DNA from: Bacillota bacterium
GTDB taxonomy: Bacteria; Bacillota; Clostridia; Christensenellales; JAEXRW01
Assembly (NCBI GenBank): GCA_023454175.1
Contig: JAEXRW010000007.1
Location: 1 to 27,084, forward strand
DNA length: 27,084 bases
Reading direction: 5' to 3'
Shown here: positions 16,362 through 24,183 of the stretch, in pieces
Layout: each line of letters begins with the position of its first letter
Numbering within the stretch: the first letter of the stretch is position 1
Notes under the pieces: generated by a model
What the model saw: only the letters and a program-made list of their open reading frames with translations
Told to the model about the DNA's origin: nothing
Databases searched by the model: none
Translations under genes and position numbers: made by a program

Positions 16362-17812
16362 ATACGACATTTCCCACGATATTCGAGCGGGGCGGGGAAG
16401 GATTGACCGCAAGCACTTTACCGGAAAGCAATACGCCGCATCGCGAACTCTCAGAAGACTTATCCGCATTACTGATGCGCAAAGAGGCCCCGAAGCTGCC
16501 GCACGTGGGCGAGGCGGAGCTGGTACGGCACTATACGGGGCTTTCCACGCGAAACCACGGGGTGGACAATGGCTTTTACCCGCTGGGCAGCTGCACGATG
16601 AAGTACAACCCCAAGATGAACGAGGACATCGCGGCAATGGAAGCCTTCGCAAGCTCCCACCCGATGGCGCCCGAAGGCGCCGTGCAGGGATCATTAAAGG
16701 CGATGCACGAACTGGCGGAGGCGCTGAAATCCATCACTGGGATGGACGCGGTATCCCTGCAGCCCGCGGCGGGCGCGCACGGGGAACTGGCAGCGATGAT
16801 GATCCTGAAGGCCTACATACAGGACAAGGGACAACCGCGAAGGACAAAGATCATCGTACCCGATTCCTCCCATGGCACCAACCCGGCGAGCGCGAACATG
16901 GCGGGGTTCACGGTAGTCCAGATCCCCTCGGGTCCGGACGGGCGGGTGGACCTGGCCGCATTGCAGGCCACGCTGGGGGACGATGTGGCGGGGATGATGC
17001 TGACCAACCCCAACACATTGGGTATCTTTGAAACACAGATCGTTCAAATCGCAGATATGGTCCATCAATGCGGAGGGCTGATGTACTACGACGGGGCGAA
17101 CCTGAACGCCATCGCGGGCATCGCGCGGCCGGGGGACATGGGGTTTGACATGGTGCACCTGAACCTGCACAAGAGCTTTTCCACGCCGCACGGGGGCGGG
17201 GGGCCGGGCAGCGGTCCGGTGGGCGTGAAAGCCGCTCTGGAAAAATACCTGCCGAACCCGCGCATTATAAAAAAACCGGACGGCAGTTACGCATTCTCGT
17301 ACAGTGACCATTCCATCGGCATGGTGAAGAGCTTTTACGGCAACTTTGCGGTGATGCTGAAGGCGCTGGCCTACATCTACTCGCTGGGCAGCAAGGGCAT
17401 CCGGCAGGCATCGGAAACGGCGGTACTCTCTGCAAACTACCTGATGGAGCAATTAAAGGCGGACTACGACCTGCCGTACGGCGGCAGGTGCATGCATGAA
17501 TTCGTGCTCTCGGCGCAGAACCTGGGAGAATACGGCATCCGGGCGATGGATGTGGCGAAAGCCCTCATCGACAACGGGATGCACCCGCCGACGGTGTATT
17601 TCCCGCTGATCGTGAAAGAGGCGATGATGATCGAACCGACGGAAACGGAATCCAAGGAATCCCTGGACCATTTCGCAGCCGTGATGAAAGAGATCGCCCG
17701 CATGGCGAAAGAATCACCGGACAAGCTGCACGAGGCGCCAGTATCGACGCCGGTAGGCAGGCTGGACGAGGTGGGGGCGGCACGGAACCCGGTGGTTTGC
17801 CTGAAAGATTAG
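16358..17812 (+). CDS. gcvPB: Glycine dehydrogenase (decarboxylating) subunit 2
   Basis: This is the PLP-binding half of the P protein, 484 residues. The cofactor lysine is Lys272 in HLNLHKSFSTPHGGGGPGSG. Other family segments are GFYPLGSCTMKYNPK, VSLQPAAGAHGELAAMMILKAY and DSSHGTNPASANMAGF. The ATG at 16358 overlaps the gcvPA stop; the frame is open further upstream, but only inside gcvPA. It is the last gene of the cluster. No dihydrolipoamide dehydrogenase or lipoate ligase is in the window, so the L protein must come from elsewhere. Confidence 0.96.
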   Translation: MNTTFPTIFERGGEGLTASTLPESNTPHRELSEDLSALLMRKEAPKLPHVGEAELVRHYTGLSTRNHGVDNGFYPLGSCTMKYNPKMNEDIAAMEAFASSHPMAPEGAVQGSLKAMHELAEALKSITGMDAVSLQPAAGAHGELAAMMILKAYIQDKGQPRRTKIIVPDSSHGTNPASANMAGFTVVQIPSGPDGRVDLAALQATLGDDVAGMMLTNPNTLGIFETQIVQIADMVHQCGGLMYYDGANLNAIAGIARPGDMGFDMVHLNLHKSFSTPHGGGGPGSGPVGVKAALEKYLPNPRIIKKPDGSYAFSYSDHSIGMVKSFYGNFAVMLKALAYIYSLGSKGIRQASETAVLSANYLMEQLKADYDLPYGGRCMHEFVLSAQNLGEYGIRAMDVAKALIDNGMHPPTVYFPLIVKEAMMIEPTETESKESLDHFAAVMKEIARMAKESPDKLHEAPVSTPVGRLDEVGAARNPVVCLKD

Positions 17813-17905
17813 TTGAGAGTTGAAAGTTGACAGTTGAGAGTTAAGGTATGCCCTTCGGGCATGATCCAAATGCAGTAAGGGCGGATATCCGCCCTTACCT
17901 GCATT
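17810..17905 (+). repeat. Dispersed repeat copy plus a long palindrome after gcvPB
   Basis: The arm AGTTGAGAGTTGAAAGTTGACAG begins at the gcvPB stop codon. It is followed by GGTATGCCCTTCGGGCATGAT, the hairpin module with a TTC loop. A second, near-perfect palindrome (17869-17905) reads AATGCAGTAAGGGCGGAT and its complement with one bulged base. It could end gcv transcription, but there is no T run. Confidence 0.75.
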
Positions 17906-18082
17906 AACCGAGTTTACAGACTGTTGATGATTAACGGCATCGATATCAGTTATGATAGGAGCGGAAATGAACTATTGCAGGAAAAATAAAAAAGCGTTTC
18001 GACAATCTTTCAGGTTGCCGGATGGCCGCAAAAACGTGTAAAATAGAAAGAGAAGGAAAAAAACACAAAGGGGTGAGGCGGT
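17906..18082 (+). other. Spacer upstream of the TIGR01906 gene
   Basis: TATGATAGGAGCGG at about 17953-17966 repeats the -10 and downstream bases of the murG promoter and may be a -10 box. I see no good -35 at the right distance. Confidence 0.3.
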
Positions 18083-18844
18083 TTGAGAAAAGCATTTGCT
18101 TTCATATCACTCATTGCGGCGTGCCTGCTGCTGCTGACGGCATGGGTCGTCACCTCGATACAGATCAGCGCCTTCGACAAAGCATTCTACACAGACCAGT
18201 ACAACAAACTGCAATTATCCTTTATTACCCGCCTTTCGCAGGCGGACTATGCCAACGGCATGAAGGACCTGCTGGATTATATTGACGGGAGCAAGCAGCA
18301 GATCGACGTGCAGGGAACCATTGATGGCGTCCAGCAACCTATTTTCCAGGACCAGACCGAAGTGAAGCATATGGTGGACGTACGAACGCTGTACAACGAC
18401 GCCATGTATGTGCGCAACGTATGCATCATCCTGGGCGTGGTGCTGCTGGCGCTGGGCGTATTTCTCTCCAACAGGCGGGCGCTGCGGAATTTCGCGGTAT
18501 CGTACCTGATATCCACAGGGGCGCTGGCCATCTTCATCGGGGTGCTGGGCATCTGGGCCGCCTCGGATTTCAACTCCTTCTGGACGAGTTTCCACCGGGT
18601 GATGTTCGGGACCCAAAACAACGACTGGATACTCAACCCGCTCACGAGCACGATGATCCGCATGCTGCCGGGAGAACTCTTTGACGCGCTGGTGATGCGC
18701 ATCATGGCGCTGGCTGCCGGAGTGGCGGGCGGCGTCGCGGTGCTGTGCATCGCATACCTGCCAGTATCCAAACGGCTGGAGAAGAAAAGAGAGCCCAAGC
18801 CGCTGCACGAAGACCCGCTGCAGCTGGACGTTAACCAAAATTAA
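18083..18844 (+). CDS. TIGR01906/DUF1461 family integral membrane protein
   Basis: This 253-residue membrane protein fits the TIGR01906 (DUF1461) family. It has a first helix at residues 3-25, then an extracytoplasmic segment of about 85 residues containing the family-like stretch EVKHMVDVRTLYNDAMYVRN. Further helices lie at about 112-130, 137-160 and 207-230. The segment FHRVMFGTQNNDWILNPLTSTMIRMLPGELF between helices three and four is typical for the family. The function is unknown. The start is a TTG at 18083 with GGTGAGG upstream; no ATG fits before the first helix. The last codons run into a dispersed repeat. Confidence 0.85.
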   Translation: MRKAFAFISLIAACLLLLTAWVVTSIQISAFDKAFYTDQYNKLQLSFITRLSQADYANGMKDLLDYIDGSKQQIDVQGTIDGVQQPIFQDQTEVKHMVDVRTLYNDAMYVRNVCIILGVVLLALGVFLSNRRALRNFAVSYLISTGALAIFIGVLGIWAASDFNSFWTSFHRVMFGTQNNDWILNPLTSTMIRMLPGELFDALVMRIMALAAGVAGGVAVLCIAYLPVSKRLEKKREPKPLHEDPLQLDVNQN

Positions 18845-18931
18845 TAATTAATAGTTAAGAGTTAATAGTTGCGGAATGCCTTCGGCATGATTGAAATTTT
18901 AGGTTGATATGGGCTGGCTGATCGCCAGCCC
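18840..18931 (+). repeat. Dispersed repeat copy and hairpin before tsaD
   Basis: TTAATAATTAATAGTTAAGAG-type arms overlap the preceding stop codon and lead to GCGGAATGCCTTCGGCATGAT. A separate perfect hairpin GGGCTGGC-TGATC-GCCAGCCC (18911-18931) follows and may act as a weak terminator; it has no T run. Confidence 0.75.
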
Positions 18932-18976
18932 AAACAATTGAATGGCGAAAGAATTAACAATGGCAAAGGCGAAATA

Positions 18977-20059
18977 ATGGGATATACGGAAGAATCAACG
19001 AAAAAGCTTGAAGAAACGTTAAATAAAGACGAAAAGGATATCACCATCCTGGCGCTGGAGAGCTCCTGCGACGAGACGGCGGCCGCCGTGGTGCGCGGGG
19101 GGCGGGAAGTGCTGAGCAACTGCGTGTATTCCCAGATCGAGATGCACAAGGAGTACGGCGGGGTGGTGCCGGAACTGGCATCACGCCAGCATATCCTGAC
19201 CATCGGACCGTTGGCGGAAACCGCGCTGAAAGAGGCAGGAAAGGAATTCGGCGACATCGACGCCATCGCCGTGACGTGCGGGCCGGGGCTGGTGGGGGCG
19301 CTGCTGGTGGGCGTGCAGTATGCAAAGGGGCTGGCACTGGCGCTTTCCCTGCCACTATTGGGCGTGAACCATATCGAGGGGCACATCTGCTCCACACTAA
19401 TTTCCCACAGGGAACTCGAACCGCCCTTCCTGTGCCTCATCGTATCGGGCGGGCACAGCCATATCGCGATGGTGGAAGACTACGGGTCCATGACGATCAT
19501 CGGGCGGACACGGGACGACGCAGCGGGCGAGGCGTTTGACAAGATCGGCCGCCTGCTGGGACTGGGATACCCGGGCGGACCGCACCTGGAGAAACACGCA
19601 TTGAACGGTGATCCCAAAGCCTTTCCATTCCCGCGCGGGATGAAACGCTCGGAAGGGTACGACATGACCTTTTCAGGGCTGAAGACCGCCGTCATCAATA
19701 CGCTGCACAAGGCGCGGCAAGCCGGCGAATCCATCAACACCGAAGACGTGGCCGCGTCCTTCCAGGCGGCTGTGGTCGAAACCCTGCTGGAGAAGACATT
19801 CGCCGCGGCTGCCGACCTGAAGGCGGACAAGCTGGCAGTGTGCGGCGGCGTATCGGCCAATTCACTTTTGCGGCAGGAAGCGGGAAAGCGCGCGAAGGCA
19901 TGCGGGATATCGCTCTATTTCCCCGAATTGAAATACTGCGGGGACAATGCCGCGATGATCGGCTGCGCGGGGCACTACATGCTGCTGCACGGGGACGTAG
20001 CACCCCTCTCCCTGAATGCCTATCCTTCCCTCAAATTGGGCCGGAAACCGGGCTTATGA
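18977..20059 (+). CDS. tsaD: tRNA N6-threonylcarbamoyladenosine transferase TsaD
   Basis: TsaD transfers threonylcarbamoyl from its adenylate to A37 of ANN-decoding tRNAs. The 360-residue product has ILALESSCDETAAAVV, the metal-binding HIEGH motif, PFLCLIVSGGHSHIAM, AAGEAFDKIGRLLGLGYPGGPHLEK and the C-terminal AVCGGVSANSLLRQ and YCGDNAAMIGCAG. The ATG at 18977 is preferred; the frame is open to a TTG at 18938 that lies in repeat-derived sequence. About 20 extra residues precede the usual TsaD start (ILALE), rich in Glu and Lys. The partners tsaB, tsaE and tsaC are not in the window. Confidence 0.95.
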   Translation: MGYTEESTKKLEETLNKDEKDITILALESSCDETAAAVVRGGREVLSNCVYSQIEMHKEYGGVVPELASRQHILTIGPLAETALKEAGKEFGDIDAIAVTCGPGLVGALLVGVQYAKGLALALSLPLLGVNHIEGHICSTLISHRELEPPFLCLIVSGGHSHIAMVEDYGSMTIIGRTRDDAAGEAFDKIGRLLGLGYPGGPHLEKHALNGDPKAFPFPRGMKRSEGYDMTFSGLKTAVINTLHKARQAGESINTEDVAASFQAAVVETLLEKTFAAAADLKADKLAVCGGVSANSLLRQEAGKRAKACGISLYFPELKYCGDNAAMIGCAGHYMLLHGDVAPLSLNAYPSLKLGRKPGL

Positions 20060-20619
20060 GAGACATTTGAGAGCATGAAAGTTGTCCTTCATTTGCATAT
20101 TCACATGTGCATAGACAGCAATCTTTTTATACCATATCCTTGCCAATCACACGACTTTTCAAAGGCAGCCAGCGGCTGTGGATAACTTGTCCGGCACTTT
20201 TTGAGTTTTACCCGATTTCGGAAAAAATAAAGTACTTGACTGTGGATAAGTCTGTGGATTATGTGCATAACATGCCTTTTTGGCGAGTCAAACATGTTAA
20301 AAAGGTGTTATACGGCGAAATATTTATGCACGGTGTATCGCATCTGTTGCCAGAAAGTGTGGATAAAACGAAGGATAACCACGGGATGTCCTGCAAAAAT
20401 GGGGGCAAAGCAGACGGGAACGCGAAGTTTCCAAACTATTTCCAAAACGCCGGTGTCCGGATGCAAAAGATGCCGATCGAATATACATTACGTATACACA
20501 TGACACCGCCATATTTTGCCCAAAAACAGTTTTATTACAACCCTCCCCCGAATACCCTTAGTTATGGAAATCTTTTGCCTTCCATCGGACATTTACCAAT
20601 ACAGGGTTGGGGGATGGGT
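20060..20619 (+). other. Long intergenic region carrying DnaA boxes
   Basis: A gap of 560 bases lies between tsaD and the amidase. The reading frame of the amidase is open through most of it, but the sequence shows no protein-like features. It contains the DnaA-box cluster (20177-20366), an AT-rich stretch (20198-20240), and CCTTTTT/AAAAAGG arms at about 20274-20304. TTGACT at 20236 overlaps a DnaA box and could be a -35, though no good -10 follows. Confidence 0.55.
20177..20366 (+). promoter_or_regulatory. Cluster of DnaA boxes
   Basis: The perfect 9-mer TGTGGATAA (the complement of TTATCCACA) occurs at 20177-20185, 20241-20249 and 20358-20366. Near matches are TGTGGATTA at 20253-20261, TGTGCATAA at 20262-20270, and TTATGCACG at 20324-20332 in the opposite sense. 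All perfect copies have the same orientation. No dnaA or dnaN gene is in the window. Confidence 0.7.
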
Positions 20620-21369
20620 ATGCGATTCATCGTGATCAAGCGGAAGACAGCCCTATGGCTCGTTGCCGGAGCGGTCCTGGTACTGGCAGGAATCATAACA
20701 GCCATCGTGCTGGGAACGGCGCAGCCTGCGGGGGGAACGCACTTCAGCGATATGAAGATAAACGCCACCATCGTGATCGACGCCGGGCATGGGGGCCTGG
20801 ACGGGGGCGCAGTGGGCAAGACGAGCAAAGTACGGGAAGACGGCCTGAACCTGATCGTGGCTCAGAAGCTGAGGGCAGAGCTGGAGCGCCACGGGATGAT
20901 CGTGGTGATGACGCGGACGGACGCCAACGCGCTGGGGCCGAACAAGAAAGCGGACATGAGCAAGCGGAGGCAGATCGTGCAGGAGACAAACCCGGACCTG
21001 CTCATCAGCATCCATATGAACTCGATCCCCGACACCAGATGCATCGGGCCGCAGGTTTTTTACATGGAGGGGTCGCCGGGCGGGGAAAAAATCGCCGCTG
21101 CCATCCAGAAAGCCATGAACGAGGGCACGGGGAACAAGCGAGTGTGCAAGGAAGAGAACTATTACATGCTGCGCTCGGGGGAAAAGCCAGGCGTGATCGT
21201 GGAATGCGGCTTTCTCTCCAACACAGAAGAGGAAAAGCTCCTGCAGCAGGAGGACTACCAGAACAAGCTGGCGCAGCTGATCTGCACGGGGGTGCTGGAT
21301 TATTTCTCCCAAAATCCGGTGCAGCCATCCACACCAGCGCCATCGCCCACACCCAGCATCATCGATTGA
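20620..21369 (+). CDS. cwlD: N-acetylmuramoyl-L-alanine amidase, CwlD-like
   Basis: This is an amidase_3 family zinc hydrolase that cleaves the amide between muramic acid and L-alanine. Members of the CwlD type act with a deacetylase to make muramic-lactam in spore cortex. The 249-residue product has an N-terminal membrane anchor (about residues 10-33) and zinc ligands His57 (DAGHGG), Glu73 (REDGLNL) and His132 (ISIHMNS). The catalytic Glu195 is in VIVECGFLSN. The C terminus is a Pro/Ser/Thr-rich tail. The ATG at 20620 is chosen because GGGGG lies 6 bases upstream; the ATG at 20614 is too close to it. CwlD is the best fit by size and architecture, but a general cell-wall amidase is possible. 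Confidence 0.82.
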   Translation: MRFIVIKRKTALWLVAGAVLVLAGIITAIVLGTAQPAGGTHFSDMKINATIVIDAGHGGLDGGAVGKTSKVREDGLNLIVAQKLRAELERHGMIVVMTRTDANALGPNKKADMSKRRQIVQETNPDLLISIHMNSIPDTRCIGPQVFYMEGSPGGEKIAAAIQKAMNEGTGNKRVCKEENYYMLRSGEKPGVIVECGFLSNTEEEKLLQQEDYQNKLAQLICTGVLDYFSQNPVQPSTPAPSPTPSIID

Positions 21370-21395
21370 TCATCCTGTACAGTCGCATAATGAGG

Positions 21396-21428
21396 GGCGG
21401 CAAGAAAAAGAAAAATTTGCCGCCTTTT
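21396..21428 (+). terminator. Rho-independent terminator of cwlD
   Basis: GGCGGCAA pairs with TTTGCCGCC across an A-rich loop, followed by TTTT. Its 3' half is part of the 23-bp direct repeat that flanks the insertion sequence. Confidence 0.85.
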
Positions 21429-21434
21429 GATGCA
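21412..21434 (+). repeat. Left copy of the 23-bp direct repeat flanking the IS
   Basis: The 23 bases AAAATTTGCCGCC...GATGCA end directly at the left inverted repeat of the IS. An exact copy lies at 22499-22521 on the other side. Confidence 0.9.
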
Positions 21435-22496
21435 TGTAGGTTTGTCAAACATGTTGGACAGTATGGGTACGGAGGAATTGGATGGGGGAGCTATACTGTA
21501 AAGGACGCATGGGACGGTTATTGGAAGCTCTCCGGTGAGCAGCCAGCTGGAAATCAAAGTCGGTGAGTGAGAAGAAACAATGAGTGCTGTAAAAACGGCG
21601 TTGATCTTCGCGGTGGCTGCGCTCCACCTTGCCGTTGTGGCGGGGTGTATACGGACGAATAAGCTTGTGGCGGATACCAAGTTGCGCAGCTGTTTTTTCA
21701 AAGAACGTAACGAGGATGCGATCAGAGCGGGCGAAACGGTTGGTGAATTCAAAGCCGTTATCAGTTTGAACGCACTCGATGGTGAACCCCTGTTTTTTGA
21801 AGAAGGCGGCCGCCTTCTTCAAAAAATCGGCGGAGGAATAGGTGCTATGTTCAGCGTAGGCACCCAGATAGCGTAATCTTGTGAATTCATCGATGGCGGT
21901 ATACTGGTACAGCTTCAGTCCGGAAACACAGCAAGCACGGGGCACTATTTTTACATCGATCTGGACACGTTGGCCAGGATATTGCATCTGCTCATAGGGT
22001 TTAGGGACGTAGTTCTGCTTCACAGGCGATTGGGGCAAGGCGTTCATGCGCTTGAGCACGCGGTACAGGCTTTCGGGGGAACGGGTGTAGCCGCGATCCC
22101 GCAGTCTGCACCACAGGTCAATGAGGCCGAGCCGGGTATTCCTTCGCCGCATATTCTTAATGAGCTTAAGCTCGAGCGGAGTATGCTGTACAGGATGGAA
22201 ATGCGGGCGTCTGGAACGGTTAGCAAGCGACTCAAGAGTGCCATCGTACCTTGACAGCCAGAAGTAAATGAATGAGCGCGGGCGGTTATACTTGCGTGCC
22301 GCGCGGGATACGCCATATCGAATGGCAAAGCACATTAAGGATTGCCGGTACTTCATGTCCTGTGATACAGTTGCCATGAGGGATTTGCACTTCCTTTCGG
22401 TGATGTTTGTTCTTTGCAAAACTCACAATAACCGATGCGTGCAAATCCTTCATCATTTTTCTCGACTGACTGTCCAATATGTATTGTAGTCCTACA
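21435..22496 (-). mobile_element. Complete DDE insertion sequence, 1062 bp
   Basis: The element is bounded by imperfect terminal inverted repeats of about 28 bp. Both ends read TGTAGG...ACAT-TTGGACAGT going inward, from 21435 on the left and from 22496 on the complement. A single transposase gene fills it. It is flanked by an exact 23-bp direct repeat. The organisation is that of an IS481- or IS3-like element with one open frame. Both ends and the gene look intact, so it could be active. Confidence 0.88.
21445..22377 (-). CDS. DDE transposase (rve integrase core, IS481/IS3-like)
   Basis: The 310-residue protein begins with a helix-turn-helix region (YRQSLMCFAIRYGVSRAARKYNRPRSFIYFWL). Next is an HTH_21-like segment (IKNMRRRNTRLGLIDLWCRLRDRGYT) and then an rve integrase core. 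The catalytic triad is Asp in VQIDVK, Asp in VQTDNGFEF and Glu in HNGKVERSHRED. The frame is open from a TTG at 22419; the ATG at 22377 is preferred, with AAAGGAAG about 12 bases upstream. There is no sign of a frameshift between two ORFs as in classical IS3 elements, which favours IS481-like organisation. It runs opposite to the neighbouring genes. Confidence 0.9.
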   Translation of the reverse strand: MATVSQDMKYRQSLMCFAIRYGVSRAARKYNRPRSFIYFWLSRYDGTLESLANRSRRPHFHPVQHTPLELKLIKNMRRRNTRLGLIDLWCRLRDRGYTRSPESLYRVLKRMNALPQSPVKQNYVPKPYEQMQYPGQRVQIDVKIVPRACCVSGLKLYQYTAIDEFTRLRYLGAYAEHSTYSSADFLKKAAAFFKKQGFTIECVQTDNGFEFTNRFARSDRILVTFFEKTAAQLGIRHKLIRPYTPRHNGKVERSHREDQRRFYSTHCFFSLTDFDFQLAAHRRASNNRPMRPLQYSSPIQFLRTHTVQHV

Positions 22497-22498
22497 AG

Positions 22499-22521
22499 AA
22501 AATTTGCCGCCTTTTGATGCA
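22499..22521 (+). repeat. Right copy of the 23-bp direct repeat flanking the IS
   Basis: Exact copy of 21412-21434, separated from the IS end by the bases AG. It contains the orphan 3' half of the cwlD terminator, without its 5' arm. Confidence 0.9.
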
Positions 22522-22525
22522 TACA

Positions 22526-22554
22526 TTGATAGAGAAGGGCAGTTCTGGTATAAT
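22526..22554 (+). promoter_or_regulatory. Promoter of mrnC
   Basis: TTGATA (22526-22531) and a perfect TATAAT (22549-22554) are exactly 17 bases apart. It begins 30 bases beyond the IS end, so the insertion left it intact. Confidence 0.8.
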
Positions 22555-22625
22555 ATCCAATCAGGATTCATTGCCAGCGCCATGCAACGCGTTTAAGACT
22601 TGAAAGAAGGCCTTATACCATCCCA

Positions 22626-23102
22626 ATGCTGAAGATATTCAAGCGCCCGGATAAAATGGTGCGACAGGTTCCAGCCGTTCCTCCTGTTCCTGTGGTACAA
22701 CCCGTACCTCTGCCCGAATATGGCACGATGCCGGAAGAGAAGGCGCGGGAACTGAGCCCGCTTACGATGGCTTTTATAGGGGACGCGGTCTACAGCCTGT
22801 ATGTGCGGACAAGCCTGGCGGCCAAGGGCGGGCTGGTGCGGAAAATGCATTACGACGCCATTGGCAAGGTGAAGGCGGCGGCGCAGGCGAAAGCGGGAGA
22901 AGCGCTGCAATCCTCACTGACTGAGGACGAGAAGCAGATCTATGTACGGGGAAGGAACGCCAAGAGCGCGAACATCCCCAAGCACGCGGACGTGGCGGAA
23001 TACCACAGCGCGACAGCCTTTGAAACGCTGCTGGGGTACCTGTACCTAGCCGGAAAACAGGAAAGGCTGAACGAGATCCTGAAAATGACGGATACCATTT
23101 AA
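22626..23102 (+). CDS. mrnC: Mini-ribonuclease 3 (23S rRNA maturation)
   Basis: Mini-III is an RNase III catalytic domain without a double-strand-binding domain that trims 23S rRNA precursors. The 158-residue product contains LTMAFIGDAVYSLYVRTSL with catalytic Asp53. RGRNAKSANIPKHADVAEYHSATAFETLLGYLYL follows, with catalytic Glu133. A Pro/Val-rich N-terminal extension of about 30 residues precedes the usual start. The ATG at 22626 lacks a strong ribosome-binding site (GAAGG about 12-15 bases upstream); a second ATG at 22656 has none. In Bacillus-like genomes mrnC follows cysS and precedes rlmB, as it does here apart from the inserted block. Confidence 0.93.
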   Translation: MLKIFKRPDKMVRQVPAVPPVPVVQPVPLPEYGTMPEEKARELSPLTMAFIGDAVYSLYVRTSLAAKGGLVRKMHYDAIGKVKAAAQAKAGEALQSSLTEDEKQIYVRGRNAKSANIPKHADVAEYHSATAFETLLGYLYLAGKQERLNEILKMTDTI

Positions 23103-23137
23103 TAATTGACAATTGACAATGGACAATTGACAATGAG
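23099..23137 (+). repeat. Truncated dispersed repeat after mrnC
   Basis: Only the AT-rich arm is present: four TTGACAAT-type units starting at the mrnC stop codon. The hairpin module is missing. Confidence 0.65.
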
Positions 23138-23216
23138 CCGATCTTGGAATTATGTATATCAGGTATTACCTATACTGTTCTAAAGTAGGCCATTCTTCAT
23201 TGCAGGAGGACAACTG

Positions 23217-23972
23217 ATGCCCGAAACCACGCTGAAAGTAACATTATTGCGGTGCACGGAAAACCCCGACGAGCTGGTGGCTATGGGGGCGAAACTGTGC
23301 TACTCCAAGGCCGGAATCGACGAACTGGCGGAGGGCGTACAGAAAAAGGATCAAGGCGGATACATCCACAAGATCGTGGAAATGGGGCACCTATCCCCCA
23401 TCGAACACGCGAGCTTCACATTCGGTGTGGAGGGCGTATCCCGGAGCCTGCTGGCGCAGCTGACGCGGCACAGGATCGCTTCGTATTCCGTTCAATCCCA
23501 GCGTTATGTAGGGCAGACGCGGGAGGATGGGACATTCAACTATATCATCCCACCTTCCATTCAATCACTGGGGCAGGACGCCATTACAAAGTATGAGAAC
23601 CAGATGGCGCAAATGCAGGAATGGTACAACGATTGGGCGGAAGCATTAAGCAAGGACGGTTCGGCAGGGGAAAAGGTGAACGAGGACGCGCGCTTCGTGC
23701 TGCCCAACGCGTGCGAAACGAAGCTGATGCTGACGATGAACGCGCGGGAACTCCTGCACTTTTTCAATCTGCGCTGCTGCAACCGGGCGCAGTGGGAGAT
23801 ACGGGAAATGGCCTGGGAAATGCTCTGCCTGTGTATGCGGGAAGCGCCGAAATTATTCACAAGCGCGGGACCGGGCTGCATCGCGGGAAACTGCCCCGAA
23901 GGCAGGATGTCCTGCGGAAAATCGGCGGAAGTGCGGAAGAAACAGGCGGAAATGACGCACAATAAATATTAA
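23217..23972 (+). CDS. thyX: Flavin-dependent thymidylate synthase ThyX
   Basis: ThyX makes dTMP from dUMP with methylene-tetrahydrofolate and reduced FAD. The 251-residue product has the diagnostic RHRxxSxxxxSxR motif as residues 84-96 (RHRIASYSVQSQR). It also has MGHLSPIEHASFTF and the C-terminal NARELLHFFNLRCCNRAQWEIREMA. AGGAGG lies 7 bases before the ATG. Its cofactor links it to the glycine cleavage genes, which produce methylene-tetrahydrofolate. ThyX sits between mrnC and rlmB, a place where some clostridia also carry it. Confidence 0.96.
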   Translation: MPETTLKVTLLRCTENPDELVAMGAKLCYSKAGIDELAEGVQKKDQGGYIHKIVEMGHLSPIEHASFTFGVEGVSRSLLAQLTRHRIASYSVQSQRYVGQTREDGTFNYIIPPSIQSLGQDAITKYENQMAQMQEWYNDWAEALSKDGSAGEKVNEDARFVLPNACETKLMLTMNARELLHFFNLRCCNRAQWEIREMAWEMLCLCMREAPKLFTSAGPGCIAGNCPEGRMSCGKSAEVRKKQAEMTHNKY

Positions 23973-24015
23973 TTGACAATTAAAGACCGCCCTGCGGGGC
24001 TAATTCTGCGGGGGA
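23969..24015 (+). repeat. Partial dispersed repeat after thyX
   Basis: TTAATTGACAATTAAAG at the thyX stop is followed by GCCCTGCGGGGC and CTGCGGGGG. This matches the arm and the GC-rich tail of the family without the ATGCC hairpin. Confidence 0.55.
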
Positions 24016-24061
24016 ATCCCTGCATCAAGCCAAATACAACCCCTAGGTTTACTTGGGTGAT

Positions 24062-24111
24062 ACCTCATCTCATAAACAGGTGCATGGCACCGGTTTGAGG
24101 GAGTGCCAGGA
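24062..24111 (+). ncRNA. Candidate structured leader element, copy B (upstream of rlmB)
   Basis: ACCTCATCTCATAAAC, a GGTGC/GCACC hairpin with loop ATG, GTTTGAG closing onto CTCA-AAAC, then GGAGTGCCAGGA. It matches copy A at 8879-8918 in its flanks and in the position of the hairpin, while the stem bases differ. It ends 73 bases before the rlmB start. Confidence 0.4.
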
Positions 24112-24183
24112 GCAGAGTTTATATTCATTATTATTTATAGCAAACATAATAGAGATCGTAATAAGCGATTATAAGGAGAAACA

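Noticed and set aside
16694..17452. Minus-strand open frame of 252 codons
   Set aside because: It is antisense to gcvPB, which is unambiguous.
20107..20619. N-terminal extension of the amidase through the DnaA-box region
   Set aside because: The extension has no protein-like features, spans the DnaA boxes, and would place the membrane anchor internally. The ATG at 20620 has a spaced ribosome-binding site.
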